From: Dipteris shenzhenensis
Lineage: Eukaryota; Polypodiophyta; Polypodiopsida; Gleicheniales
Direction: 5' to 3' (one strand)
Assembly: GCA_047967505.1 (NCBI GenBank)
Contig: CM106540.1
Length of the DNA stretch: 64,000 nt
Shown here: piece after piece, positions 9,910-22,990 of the stretch
Layout: each line of letters starts with the position of its first letter
Position numbering within the stretch: the first letter of the stretch is position 1
Position numbers and translations under genes: made by a program
The notes under the pieces: generated by a model
Database searches by the model: none
What the model was told of the DNA's origin: nothing
The model's input: only the letters and a program-made list of their open reading frames with translations

Positions 9910-12853
9910 CTCAATGGGATCCATATCAAAGCCCTCCAAGCGTTCCAGCAGCTCGGCTGCAAGGTTGGCAGCTGCATCTGCAGGTAACTCAACAGCGACG
10001 TTCGAAATGGTTTGCAGAAGGTGGACTCTATCTGAAGCCCATGCAGCAGATCGTGCGATCTTAATGTTATCTGTCCTTGGTGGACTACCTCTGGGAGGAA
10101 CATTTTCTTGCTTTTCAAGGAGCTGCCAATGATTCCGTAAGAATTCCCAGCCTACAGCCTTGGGTACAAATGCTGAAACTTCTGCAAGAAGCAACCAAGA
10201 ACCCAAGGGTGCCGTCCAGTCCTGTGGGGATAAGCTCGGTCCCTTGCGAGAACACCACAGAGCTCTTGAGGCAGTGATAATGTTCTGCAGAGCCAACGCT
10301 ATGCCAGCCCTAAGTCGTTTTTTCTTTCCCAAAGACGTACAGACACGCTTAACACAAGAAGATATAGCACCGCCATCATCCATCCCTCTCAAGAGAACCA
10401 ATATTCCCGGGGGCATCAGTCTTTCCAACTCTTGTTCTGCATGCTGCTTTACAAGTATATCTTCTATGAACTTTGTGCCAGAAGAACTTGGCATACAACG
10501 TGGGAGTCTTGAAGCAGCAACAGAAGCTATCTTATCCAATATTAATTCTTCAAACAGATTCAGACATTCTTCCTGAATGCTGGACTCATTATCCATAACT
10601 AGAGGCAATGCCGATTGCAACCATTCAGTCACGACTTTTGGATCAGCAGGAAACTTCCGCATCATCTGTACTGCCACAAGAAAATTAGAATTCCAAGTTA
10701 ATATAAAAGGATCCAATCATCCAAACTTAGAATTTAACTGTCGTTTTCTCTCTCTTGATAATTATTACTATTCAAAACTTTCTTTGGAGTTGACAGGAGG
10801 AGAGAATTTTGTTTATTGCAAGTGTCCATACGCAGGGAGGGAGTGAGAATCTCACCTCAGACAATGCGCCAAGTGCTGTTTTACGTATGCTGACCATAGG
10901 ATCAGCGCATGCACTACCCATGGCTTCCAGCATGGCCTCATCAGGTGGCCTTCCTAACAAGGAAGCCGATTTCATCATTAGAAACAGCGTAGATTTACGC
11001 ACCGCAACTTTGTCGTCAAGACATCGTCTTCTCAGCAAGGATCCCAGATCTCCGTGACCAGCACCTGGGCTGAGAGGCGAGGCACCAGGCCCGACTGCAC
11101 TAGGCTCGGGGGAAGGAGTTAATCCCCCAAGATCCGGACTCCCACGACCAGGAGTTTGCCAGGCATTGAGCATGGCTACCTTGCGAATGGAAAATTCCTG
11201 TTCTTTGCTGCCTGCCGCCGATGGCATAGTCCCAAATCCAAGCAAGCTTTGAAGAACAGCACGGTTTCTGATATCGGAAGATAGGAACTCGAGAGCTTGA
11301 GCGAGATTTGTAAGAGCGCGAGCTCTGATTGTAGGCACTTTGTCCGAGCATCGATGCAAGAGAGCTTCCAAGCATGCTGTTCCCCAAAAGACTTTGGTCC
11401 CTGAAATGCTTGGCGATGGCCCGGAGTTGTCATTCTGTCCTGGCGGACGGCGTCTCTGTGGATCTTCAGCTGCCTTTCCTTCATCTTCATCCTGCATTGC
11501 TTCATTTGCAGATCGTTCTGCACCATCTGTTGCATCATGCCCGAACAAATTCATGGGATCGTCTTGAAGTTGTATATTCTGTTCTTCCTCACCTTGCTCC
11601 GCATCCTTGTCCAGTCCCAACGGATTCGGAATAGCTCCCAGCAAAGCAACCGCAAGATCGACCGCAAACAAGCGATGTCGAGGCTTCCCCCGAGAGAGCT
11701 TCGCCACAAAGTGCGCGTACTTCCTCTGATCCTCAAGTGCCAGAGCCTTTACCATGGCCATGACTGCTTCCACTGCCTGCCCTCTTGGTTCCGTCTTCTC
11801 TGGAGCCTTCATAGCAATATAGCGCGGAAGCGCCACTATCGTTGATCGCAAACTGGAATTTCTGAGGCTCTTCATCTGCACAGTGACAAAATGCAAAGCC
11901 TGCTCTCGAATCTGACCCCTTTGATAAGAGCTGCCTCCTGCGCGGGTGAGAAGGATGCTGGGAGCAAGCAATTTGAAGAGATTGATTGCTGTATTCGTCG
12001 GGTTACCATGGCTAGGCTCGAGAACCGTCTTCATCAGATCGAAAGATAGATTGTAAACAGAAAGAAAAGAGGGAGAGGTTTTGAGACCCGTTCTGCGCAC
12101 CCTTGAGGGCCTTGAGTCTGCTGCTGCGTCCTCTTCGCTCTGCATTTCGCTCACAAGATGCGGTAATTCGACCAAAAGTTCCAGCAGAGTCCTCAGGCTT
12201 TCCTCGTGCTCCTTGAGATGGAGCACGCGCAGAGTAATCTGCAATCTTGCCAAGAGCTGGAAGATGTCATGAAGGCTGGGTGCGTCTGCCGTTGCTCCTG
12301 TTTGCGTTTCTGCGGAGCCTGGAAATAAGCTTTCAGCACCAAAATCGTCATCTTCTTGGACCTCAGATTGCTTCCCTGCTGCTCGTTTGCGCCGTGTCTT
12401 GCTTCCCTTGCCTTTCCGAGGCCTTTCAGCTGCTGCTGCTGAACCCGATTGATCAGGAGCCAGCAACGGTCTACAGGAGGTGCGAATGCAGCGCACCAAG
12501 GCATTGAACGCGACCTCGCTGAAGAGGCTGTAGAGAGGGCAACCCGGTGCGAGCATCATCCCCAGGTACACATCGGCGGCCACCAGGCCAACCTTTCCAC
12601 CGCGCTCCATCGCGGCTGTGATGCCCTGCACCACGGATCCCAGGGGAACTCCGCGGGTAGCGAGATCCTCCCAGAGAGCGGCATCCGATTCCAAGCTTGC
12701 GCCGTTGCTGCTACTGGAGCTGCGGTTCCCGGAACAGTCCAAGCTACCGAAAGAGTGGTGAAGCTCGAGGATGGTATCGTGAGGGAGGGAGAAGGTGGAG
12801 GATAAGGCGAGGAGGGAGAAGGCACGAGAGAGGGGGGCGTGGGGGTCTGTCAT
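9910..12853 (-). CDS. CAP-D3: Condensin-2 complex subunit D3 (CAP-D3), first two exons; C-terminus not in view
   Basis: HEAT-repeat subunit of condensin II, which compacts and organises chromosomes in the nucleus. Exon 1 is 12853-10856 (666 codons) and exon 2 is 10665-9910 (252 codons). The intron is 190 bp with GTGAG donor and TACAG acceptor, phase 0. Typical plant CAP-D3 blocks are seen: KAPEKTEPR (349-357), then EDQ and GK in the following helix pair; WGTACLEALLHRCSD (490-504); RARALTNLAQ (510-519); CLDDKVAVRKS (611-621); DPMVSIRKTALGALSE (651-666); DNESSIQEEC and CTSLGKKKRLR in exon 2; and WASDRVHLLQTISNVAVELP near the end. A basic stretch lies at 144-157 and acidic linkers at about 418-470. 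The family is about 1,300 residues long, so roughly a third is missing. Exon 2 ends at a donor-like GAG|GTAGAACC just where the family continues. The start is the first ATG of the frame; no upstream ATG occurs nearby. Confidence 0.9.
10666..10855 (-). other. CAP-D3: CAP-D3 intron 1 (190 bp)
   Basis: On the minus strand, ctgag|gtgagattct marks the donor and gtggcagtacag|atgatg the acceptor. Both flanking exons are in the same phase, and the junction joins GALSE to MMRKFP, which keeps CAP-D3 alignment. Confidence 0.88.
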
Positions 12854-13010
12854 GGAGATGGCGATGGCGATGGGGAGGGGGGAGCTTGGGAGGTATGGCT
12901 ATGGCGATGGAGCTCTGCTCCTTGCAAACAAGAAGAAGAAGAAGAAAGGTGGGAATTTTTTCAAACTAGAACGGCTTCTTTTGTTCAAAAAAAACCCCAA
13001 ATTTTTTTAA
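12854..13010 (-). promoter_or_regulatory. CAP-D3 5' leader and proximal promoter region
   Basis: Upstream of the CAP-D3 ATG the transcribed strand has a GC-rich run of ccatcgccat repeats and then a pyrimidine-rich ttcttcttcttcttcttg stretch, typical of plant 5' leaders. No clear TATA box is seen. Confidence 0.4.
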
Positions 13011-16000
13011 TTTTCAGCTTCAAGTGTTCCTTATGTGAAACCTTCGGAGGGAGCCATCCCCACACCCTCGAGAGCCAGCTCCACCTTTGAAGTTTGAAGG
13101 TAGGTTGCCAGAGCGAGCCTCACTAGAGAGCCTTGCTCGTCAGCTCTCACCTCTCGCAGCCCTGCTCGTCAACTCTACTCTGCTCGCCAAACTAAGCCAC
13201 ATGAGCTAGCATCTTCGAATGGAGATGTGCGGGGTATCCCTCCCTTGGTAGATGGCTTGCATCTTCAGAGGCTGTCAGCTGAGAGCTATGGGAACCATCC
13301 CCACCTGTCCAACCTATGGGGCCGGCCTCTAATTGACAGCCGCCCGATTCGAGGAAGTAGTGAAGAGAGAGGAAAGGCACCTCGGTTCAAATGACTGGAG
13401 GAGTAATTAGAATTGGAGGCTGCTAATTTACGGTGTAGGGTTGGAGGAGATCGAATGGGCCAAGCATGTAGCGATTGAAGGAGTTGGCCATGGAGTAGGC
13501 GGCCCACATGGGCCGGACACAAATCTTTGTGCCAACGTCCAGGCCCGTCCCTTCTATTAGGCCAATGAGGACGGCAACCCTTCACACCACCGTTTGGAGG
13601 ATGGCTGGCAGGTAGTGTGAACCCAACCTAAGGTGCCAAATCTCACATGACACCAAGGAAAGTAGCTCGGTGGGTTGAATGATTGGTCTTGAATCTTCGT
13701 GACCTAAATTGATGTTCCCACCTTGAGTGACAAGGGGGAAAGGAGCTTAGTAGGTTGAACGATTGGTCTTAAATCCTCTCGACCTGGCAGCTTTGGCCTT
13801 TTCCTAAAATGGGGACGGTCATGTCAGCTCCCACCTTCCTGGCGCCGAAAGGGAGTTCTATGAAACTCTTTTGTGACATGCATCGCTAGTACAGTCCCTT
13901 TTTCCCACCTCACTTTGTTTGCGATGGCTGCCATCTGGTCTGATGAACCTCGCCTTAATGGAGAGCTCATGTTACTTTTGCACTTGTTTTGATTTTCTTG
14001 AAACTAGGTGAAGAGTCATGTCAAGTTAAATTAAACCATCTAGAATGAGGAGTCTGTTTTGAATCTTGCAATCTCCATCTATGGCCTCTCTCCTCGTTTG
14101 ATCGATTTAAGAGGACCTCGCAATCTCTCTCATGTCAGTCTCGCAAGCTTTCGTCTCTCTTGAGCCACAACCTTTATCAATTGAGTGGACAACCAATGGT
14201 GGTTTCTGATTCAAGTTGTAGCTAGAAACTAAAACTGACATGTATTTGAAGATGTGGAAGTAACGATACCGCAAAAGTTTTGATCTCTCTCATAAATTAT
14301 GCTCTCATGACAACTGTTCTGCAACCCCATTTCCAACCCTTCCAATCATCTTGCCACCTCTTGCTCATGGCTTACTTGGGCGGCACCACGACTAGGACTG
14401 CTAGATCGCTAACGTGGCATTGTCTGTAGACGAGGTTTGTGCTGAGATGTAGAATGCTTGCGTTATATAATCCATTGTTCTGGTGTTAGGCTCGGTTTTT
14501 GGATCATTTTGTGTTCATTGATCTTATTTTTCTAGCTTGTAACTCAACTAAGTATCGAAGGTGGTTCGTTTGGGTTTTTTGACCTAATTAATCTAGTTCA
14601 CCACCAAGTTCTATGTTGGATGTGGCATGGATCCCACAAGGTGCAATTTCATGCAATTCCTGTAATATTGTACAGACAGAGTGTCTCGTAGCATCCCATA
14701 CAAGTTCTTGTAACCTATCATCCAAGTATAATGAGGCTTTGTAAACTTTTCAAAAGTTTAATGCTCTCATCATGACAATTTTTTGGTCTGGTATGCATGC
14801 TAATGATTGTTTGGGTTTTCTGCTCTTATTGTTCTAGTTGGCAACCAAGTTTTATATTGAATGTGGCACGTAGCCCTATTTAACCTCTACAACTAGCAAG
14901 GAGGGCTCTCCTTAATTCTCGCCCAGCCACATATTCTTGATGAGCTCTCTATCTGTGTGTCCCCATTCGTTTTTCACGTGAGGTCACCTCTTTCTATGTG
15001 TGACCTCCTTCCTCCAGCTCACTCTAGAATCCTCCCCCTAGGCCTAGTGCTTGCCACATGGAGTCTACTGGAGTGCCATGTGGCCATATGAACCTTAGAA
15101 TCTTTATGCCTCTTTAGGCCTTATCACTGCAATCCATTTTATTGCTTAGGCCTAGGATTGTGCCCTAGACCCCAACCCTCTAAGATCCAATTGATGCAGG
15201 CATTGTCAAGCCCTCCTGGTTTCCCGCCTAAGCCATGACTCAAGTAATTATGGCTGACATAACAAGCGCACTAAGGTGCAATGCCATGTGATTCCTATAG
15301 TATTGGACAGGCAGAGTGTGGCTATAGCATCTAGTACACGTTGTGCAAGTTTTGCAACCTTGTTAAGACAATTTGTGGCTCATTATGCATGCTAGTTATG
15401 CATGCCAATGTCTTTGAGACGGGAGGAAATGCAACATGCAAGAAGGTCATGAATGCCAGTGTCTGAGACAGGAGGAAATGCAAGAAGGTAAAGCAATAAG
15501 AGCCAGAAGTCCTCGAGATGTATTTCTATGTCTAACCAAGGAGCTTGCAAAAAGGGTGATTACTCTCATGTGAACATAACATTGGCAATGAGTTACATTT
15601 ATGGATGGGATTGGTATGGTGTTAGAGAATGCCTTGTATCTTGTCTCCCCTCTAGCAGGGGGAATAGCATGGTATATTTTGCTTCTCTCTTTGTAGTTTT
15701 TTTTAATAGCAAAGTCTATCTGCCACAATGCACGATTTCATGTAGTCGTGATTGGTGGAGGAGTGTGTCCGAAACCTCAAGAAGATGCCTTGAACTCTCC
15801 TGTCAATATGCTGGTTAGCACATTAGGTATAGTGTTGAGGCACCATAGAAGAGTGCAATATGCCATGTGGAGATATCAAGTATGTGGTGAGGTTTTTATG
15901 CAATTTTCCATGATAGACCCCAAACTCAAAGAATCATGCGTAGTTGATTTTAATAGGCTTCCTCAATGCCATGAGTAAACAACCTTGTAGCATGGAGGAG

Positions 16001-16479
16001 GACATATACGATGGCTAGTAGGAACAGGGGAATCGAAGATGAGAACAATTCATAGTGTTTTGATTACCAGGAGTAAGTCTTGTCTTTTGAAATTCATCGT
16101 ACAGGTAAGAAGAGAGCAACATCTTTGATATTATATCCCAAGCACACACATGGGTCTCCACTCACACTCTTAGAATAGGCAATGTCCCATCTATGAGCCT
16201 CCATATGTAGAGGACATCGACCTATAAATCTAGGTTAGAGTGTGGGACATATACAGACATGCGAGCCCGAGATATATGTGTATGCCCATCTAAGGGTTGT
16301 TTCCACAAACCCAAATTCCCATAAAGGAGGCCTTTTGAGGGATGAGTCTAGGATTGACATGGTTCAAATTTGGTTGGCAACGTAAGTTACTTTAGGGTTG
16401 GCCTTAAAAGACTGCCTACCTTGAGATTAACCATTTTTCTAGTTAACTAGCTTCAGTGGGGGGCAGTTTCACTTGGGGA
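13011..16479. other. Intergenic region without a recognisable gene
   Basis: No convincing coding frame. Positions 13640-13790 contain a short phrase (gctcggtgggttgaatgattggtcttgaatc) repeated imperfectly about 100 bp apart. Small frames at 15.5-16.0 kb have no domain I know. The right part leads into the LTR of the old Copia relic, copy 2. Confidence 0.5.
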
Positions 16480-16718
16480 CTCAAACCTCCATGTGTGCTT
16501 GTTTGTGTGTGACCACCATGTGTGTGCATGGTTGGAGTGATCGAATCTGTGATGTCAAGTGGAGAGCCACTTGGGTTGATTGAGGGATGAATCTAATCCT
16601 CTATGATGTGACCATTCAACCTATTTAAGAGGGATTGTATTTTGAATAAAGAGAATGTCATTTTTGTTTACATAGTATCACAACCATATCACCATGCAGT
16701 TCTACTACTCCCTATGGT

Positions 16719-16810
16719 GGCCTAGCTCCCTCAACCTGAGTATAATATTGGCCTAGCTCCCTCAACCTAAGTATAATAGTGGACTAGCTCCCTGAACCTA
16801 AGTAGAATCT
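16719..16810 (+). repeat. Three 31-bp tandem repeats in the Copia leader
   Basis: Units start at 16719, 16750 and 16781 (ggcctagctccctcaacctga...). A related pair of units lies in copy 1 at about 1795-1860, so the repeat belongs to the element leader just after the primer site. Confidence 0.85.
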
Positions 16811-18548
16811 TGTATGTGATGGTTGTCATATGTTCATCACACTTATTGTCTTCTCAGGTGCCCAACTCCATCTGCTAACTAGCTCGTCCTTGATCACATT
16901 GCACGGTGCAACTCATGCTTTCAACTCCAACAAACCAACATACTTTCTGGCCAACCCATGGAGTGCATGGATGGAGGAGTCTACATTAGAAATCATCTCA
17001 GTTACAGTCCTAAATCTTACAACAGTTCACGATGAAGATGGTTGGTTGTAGCCTTTCTCCTCTCCTATCCTCACCATTAGATAGATTGAGGTGTCGGCTA
17101 TAGCCTTTTCTCCTCTCTTGTCCGTGCAATCAAACAGATCGAGGTGTTTGTTTTTTGTACTCTCCAGACTTTGTATGTAGAGTGCCTCAATTTGTAGGCA
17201 TCTCTAGCTCAAAATGAAATCGTGTTTTACTGCATACAAGAGGCATCCTTAGTTTGTCATCATTATGACCGATCTGCTTTGTTTTCGCCATCTATTTTTC
17301 TTCAGATACTTCTGTTTTTAAGCTATTGCGAGTGATCACCTACTACCTAAGAACTACAACCAACAATAGAGGCCTTCTCCAACTCAAGGTGAGCTACTCT
17401 TATCTATTATGAGCACTACATGTTATTGTTTAGCCCCTCAATATAACATGGTTGCTCTAGGACTTATTCAAATGGTCTCTATCAACCTATGGATTCTTTT
17501 AGCTTCGCTCTTGCATAGTTTGAAGCTTGCAACCTACATTTCTTAGATTACTTCACTCATGTTGTTCATATTTTATCTTTCTTTACTCTCTATGGCTTGT
17601 ATTTTTCTTTGCTCTCTATGGCCTGTATTTTTCCCCATTTCCAATTTTAGAGCAAATGCCAAGCTCTTATAAGTAATCAGATAGGCCACAACAATCTCTC
17701 AAGGTGAAAAAGAAAGACGCATAAACTAAGGCAAAACTTTTACTCCAATATGCATCTCTACGCTTAGTAAATGCTTGTAAGGGATTAGACACCACCACTG
17801 GTGCAAAGACCATCCCATTAAGACAAAAGATTGTTTTCTGAAGTTTTTACTATGTCATGTGGAAAGCACCCATTTACATTAGGTTGAGTGCATAGCAGTA
17901 ACATTGTGGTAAGAGCTTTTCCTATAAGTATTTACGGAGGCTTACAAAACTATTTAAAAATTTTCCCTATATGGCAAACCAAGATTTTTCTTCTCTTCAT
18001 GCAAGAACGAAAAGAAGAAAAGCCAAAAGCTAATGAGCAAAAAATACTTTTTGGGGAGAATTAGAAAGACAAAGCCATGGCAATCATTGACCTTAGAGTT
18101 GCTTATATTTTAATCCATCATGTGGATTGCAATAAGACAGAAAATGAAGTTTGGGAGAAGCTTGAGAATCTATTTGGTAATAAAATTAATAACTTGAAGG
18201 TTTTTCTCAAGCCAAGTTTTTTAATCTAAAGATGAAGGAGAGCACATGATACTCTTAGTGAGCACTTAAGCACATTAAGCATATTAAGCTCTCTTCCTAA
18301 TGAGTTGGTTGTCCTCAAAGCCAAGATTGATGAAGGTGATCAAATTGCAATTCTACTTTCTAATATTGAAAATGTCTCAAAATATGATGAAACACTTATT
18401 ATACGCAGAGTAGCCAGAGAACCAGGCTTGTTCTCATTTAATGAGAATCGACACCTCCTGGAGCAAGATGGGGCTATACCCAAGATTCAAAAGATGTTCT
18501 TCTATGAAAATACAGTAAAAAGTAGGTGGGAAATGTTCAAACGTAACT

Positions 18549-18706
18549 TTTGCAACAAACTTAGTCATGTTGAAAATATATGTTTTAAAAAGATGGCCAA
18601 AGAACGAGAAAAGGAGCACATCAAACCTTTGCAACAAACTTAGTCATGTTTAAAATATATGTTTTAAAAAGATGGCCAAAGAACGAGAAAAGGAGCACAT
18701 CAAATC
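18549..18706 (+). repeat. 79-bp tandem duplication in gag relic
   Basis: The stretch from tttgcaacaaacttagtcatg to aggagcacatcaaa is repeated with a 79-bp offset and almost no changes, so it is younger than the relic itself. Confidence 0.9.
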
Positions 18707-18899
18707 TTGTAGCACAAGAAAATAACAAGGACAAAGTCTAAATTCCCTTGAATTTGCACGAAGGATATGCCTAGATACTTCTTCACTGCACCTGGCCATT
18801 GTGTCTACCCCCAAGCTCACTAGACATGTCCCAATATATTGACAGTTCCCCCCTAGTTTGCCATAGTATGCATATTAGTCATGGAAATCACACACCATT

Positions 18900-19745
18900 T
18901 CTCATTAAGAGCACATTCTATAGATGAATGTCCAAGATTGCAACACTGAGTTCCCAGAGTTCCTTCAATGACTTGCTAGCCGAGGGCTCTCTGGATACTA
19001 CTGAGCTAACTTTCCCCTTTGGGGATTTTTTGGCCTTCCACTCCTCTTTAGCATTTGACTCCTCTGCTATCTTTGTCAAAAATCCCATTCGAACTGTTGT
19101 CCTTCGACTCCACATTGCTATCAATATGCTTCTTATTCTTAGATGACCACTTCTTTCCTTTGGCTTTACAGTTCTTTCCTATTCGGCCCTGTAGCCACTC
19201 ACCCGCACAGGTCGGTTGCTCAATCACATCCGCAAGTGCTGTGTTCAACCAATCGACAGTGGCCAAGGTTGTTCGCAAGATGTGTGAAAGACCCAAAATG
19301 AAATACTCATTCAGTTCTTCCAATACAGGCTGCTAGCTGGTAGGAATCTTGCGCAAGAGTTGGTGAAATTGGGCCACATAATCTTAGACATCTTGATCAC
19401 CCTATTTCAATAGTTGCAATCCTCCAAAGTTTGCAGGATCTTCTTCTCCTTGCAAAATCACCTCAAGAATACATCTTTGATGAGATTATATATCTGAAAA
19501 TGATCACATACTCCACTATCCACCTTGCAGGCTGCAACCTTGCCACCTAGAGTTGACTCGAAAACAATTGCTTTTTGGGTTGGGTCCACCCCACTAGGAA
19601 CATTCAATGTGTAGACCTTGTCAAACTATCAAACATGCGCATCCGGGTCTTCCTTGGACTTCCCCACAAACTTTGTGTATTTGACATGAGCCAATGCCAC
19701 CACCATCAGATTGGTACCACTAGTTGGTAGAGTCAGATTCACCAG
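18900..19745 (-). pseudogene. LTR retrotransposon gag relic (minus strand)
   Basis: Read leftward: KYTKFVGKSKEDPDAHV, VYTLNVPSGVDPTQKAIVFESTLGG, EELNEYFILGLSHILRTTL, a lysine-rich stretch, and finally a zinc-knuckle remnant C-CNLGHSSIEC near 18930. The order gag core, basic linker, CCHC fits a plant retrotransposon gag, likely Ty3-type, but superfamily is uncertain. Several stops and frameshifts. Confidence 0.55.
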
Positions 19746-22499
19746 GAGCACAAGGTAGACCTTGTATTCAAGCAGGAGGGGCACTCAGTGATGGCATGCA
19801 TTAACACCCGATGACTAGCCACCGTTAGAACCGGCACTAGAGGGTAAGACCGTGAGGCTGATGCCCCAAGGTTGGTCATGTGACCTCACCCCACATTGCA
19901 GAGTCAGAGCCCACATCATGGGAATTAGAATCCTTTGGCACATCTGCATGATCAAACAATGCTTTAGGCGTCAGTGGATCTTGAGGTCCTTGGGAATGTG
20001 TGTGCATGTATTACACGTGTTTACATCACGTGAATGCCCCACATCAGGCCTTGAGCAACAGAGACATGAAATGATAGACAAAGAACCATGCAAACACATG
20101 CACTTTGATGAACGACATCAGACGATAGTAAGAAAACATTGTGGTTGCCAATGTGTAGCACCTCCACAAGACAACAACAATAAACAATACGTTGTACATA
20201 ATAGACACCTAATATCATTGCCACAAATAAAGAAGGTAGAGAACATAATCATGGCAATGCCAAGGAAATAACAAGAGAATGCATAGATAGACGTCTGAGA
20301 ACATAGGTGAATAGATGTCTAAAGTATAAAAGCATGTTTTATTGATTGATTTTCTCGTGAAGAGACCCAAGAAGGTGAATACATAGGAACAACCTTACCA
20401 TCGACACAACCGTCATGCAAAGTTGCACCTCATGAGATCTCCATAGGAATATGAAATATATGCATTGCTTATGCCATAACATTGATATAGAATTAGACAT
20501 ATATAATCTTTCATGAGCATTTATTCAGCCTTAGTGCCTTTCTAAAAAATAAAAAAATATTGAGCATTTATTTGGCACACCCAAGGATTATTACTAGCAA
20601 CATTATACTACCTAGTTCTCATTGTGTCACCAACTATCATAAAACAAAAAGTCACCATCAAATGTATTCTCTACTTTAGAGCTTTATTACACTCTAAGTC
20701 AACCCATTGGTATGTAAGAACTTGGTGATTTAACCTTTATTTAAATCTTTGTACCCTGATTACATTTTCATGGGGCTACATTGACTAGCTTCATATCCAC
20801 ATGCTTCTTCTACTAAGAAATTGCATAGTCCATGAAGACTTATGATATGTTCAGCACGTAACCATACATGTCATTCACGTAGTCATCTTTTGGTCAACCA
20901 ATCTTTGATCCAGGAGGTATCTTATTTATTGGATTTCCTTCCTTGTCCCTTCGATCTATCTTCTAGGTTTTATTCCCAAAGGTGAAGGACGATCCGCAAC
21001 TTAAGAGGGGGAAATGCACATTATGTATAAGATCACATAAGTTGTACTCATTGTACAGGCTTCTACTACGTAGTCACTATGCTCACACATTGTACAGGCT
21101 TCTGCTACATAGTCATTGTGCTCACATTGTACTCTGATTCTTTTTCTTTTCAATTTTGGATGCTATCATATGCGACAAATGAAAAAAGCTCTTGTACATT
21201 TACCCTCTACTTACCAGTACAATTTGATAAAATTGTTGGGTGAAAATTCCTATCAAATAATGAGTTTTATGAATCAAAATGTGTTACAGCTTTGAAATCA
21301 TTACCTGATGACTTGCTCATCAATGGCTCTAATGTAGAAAGTGTTACTAATAAACTGACAAGAAAATGTTGAAATGTCCCAAGCCACAATCTGTAGAAGT
21401 CTTACTAGCCAATCCACTCTATGGTTTGCCTTCTTGAAAAGGTTGGCAATGATTCATACAATGATTAACATCTTGCTCTAGTTTCACTTAGGATTTACAG
21501 TTTTACATGTATAGCACATAAATTACAATGCATCATGGGAGAAAGGGGGGCCCAAATAATGAATCAGGGTTTTGAAACTAGGAGAGAGCAAAATCTAAAC
21601 TCTCTCAAATTGTCAACCCCAAAACAAAATAGCATATCTTGGAAAATAGAAGCTTTGTGTTCAAGGTGAAATATCATCTTGTCATAGACAATTGAGAGAA
21701 GCACGGTTAAAATACATGAAAGATTCAAGGCATGGCAAAGGCATGGCTACACTTAAAGATTGAGGGGTAAAGGAGTAATTAATTTGTTGACAAAGCTTTG
21801 GGGGAAAGAAAAGGCCTATCACTTCCTCTTGACAAGGATCAATGTGAGAGTGGAGTGAAAAGAGTAATCCACTTAAGAGGAGATATGATATGGGCACCCA
21901 TATTCTCACTCATAACTTCTATAATATGCAGATGAGGAGACAAGGAACAATCAGAGAAGGGAACCACTGTCTACTTCCTTGAAGAGCTACCAACTTCCTA
22001 TACTCTAAAGTGGTTATTTGATTATATGACTAGGATGGCCACAGACTCTTAGCCCATGGGCATCACAATATAAAGCAATTTCCCTTTTTTATTTGAGTCC
22101 TCGTTTAAGCAGATGTCATCGACAAAGATTGACTAATATGGGTTAAACTATGCTACTATACTTTATGGATATCTTAATTTGTTTTTACAAAATAGAGAGG
22201 ACAACTATGAGCTCAAACAAGATCATAATCTATAATCTAAGATGTAGCATTACAAACTTTTCCATTCATGTATTATATAGTCAAACTTCTAAAGCATATA
22301 ATAGAATTGACACACTAAAGACTCAGGTCATAGAGAATCTAATGGTAACCTTGTTAAGGAAGACTAGATGACATCTTCCTTAAACACAAAATAATTGAAT
22401 AGATTCTTTTAAAAGTTGCTTGTTCAAAAAGGCTATGCATTGTCTCCTATGTCTACTAAAAGCTAGTGAGCTTCTCAAATGCAAATCTCATTTAATTTA
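19746..22499. other. Region without a recognisable gene
   Basis: A 139-codon plus-strand frame at 19852-20271 shows no domain and looks like chance. A 39-bp tandem duplication lies at 21050-21127. The remainder is AT-rich, probably decayed repeat DNA. Confidence 0.45.
21050..21127 (+). repeat. 39-bp tandem duplication
   Basis: Two units starting attgtacaggcttct (21050 and 21089) differ at a few bases. Confidence 0.85.
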
Positions 22500-22990
22500 C
22501 TCCACTTTCACAAATCATCAAGGCTGCAAGCATCAGAGTCATTGTCATCTTGCTCATCTTTCTCATCATCATTGTGGTTTGGAAGGCCAATAAGGACTTG
22601 TTCATCCTCCTCTTCCCCATCTTCCTTATCAGTAGTATCACCTTCTACCTCTTGCTCTTCTTCATTTTTTTGGGTTGCAGTGTCCAGAGCCATATGATCC
22701 ATTTTGGACTTTATCCTCATACCTAAGGTAGCTGACATTTTAAGATTGCACTTATAGTGGCTCCAATTCTTTAGGAGTCTCTAGTGTAGGCATATTCAAA
22801 ACCATATTGTGTTTCAACAAATGTTGCAAACTACCATAGTTCATGTGGCCAAATTTGCCATAAATTTGCATTTCATTGAAGATGTTATTGGGGGGGGAGG
22901 GCTCACCTAGAAATATATATTTACACCACATTGGCTCAAATGGAAGGATTTTTACATTCAAAAATATAAGATATACTTTTGTGTGCAATT
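22500..22990 (-). pseudogene. Copia relic: GAG-pre-integrase remnant and acidic frame
   Basis: The frame at 22988-22752 reads FGHMNYGSLQHLLKHNMVLNMP, a clear match to the Copia GAG-pre-integrase block (normally WHRRFGHLNY...). Immediately downstream a separate 76-codon frame (22738-22508) is highly acidic (EEEQEVEGDTTDKEDGEEEDEQ); its role is unclear. Neither can be functional alone. Confidence 0.55.

Larger units (their letters stand above)
16480..18740 (+). mobile_element. Old Copia relic, copy 2 (LTR end, leader, gag)
   Basis: Shares with copy 1 (1.6-2.7 and 8.4-8.8 kb) the LTR phrase catgtgtgcttgtttgtgtg, the degraded primer site at about 16671 (tagtatcacaacc), the leader repeat and the gag. 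Gag at 18074-18720 includes VWEKLENLFGNKI and a 113-codon frame (18305-18643) carrying LKAKIDEGDQIAILLSNIEN and FCNKLSHVENICFKKMAK, with the first knuckle Cys lost. No pol is attached. Comparison with copy 1 confirms the empty site of the young Copia. Confidence 0.65.

Noticed and set aside
10077-12507. Plus-strand frames of 66-138 codons
   Set aside because: Antisense shadows of the CAP-D3 exons, which are supported by family motifs.
15740-15978. FHVVVIGGGV phrase, like an FAD-binding start
   Set aside because: The downstream frame has no Rossmann continuation and ends after about 80 codons.
19852-20271. 139-codon plus-strand frame
   Set aside because: No domain, composition like the surrounding decayed DNA; probably chance.
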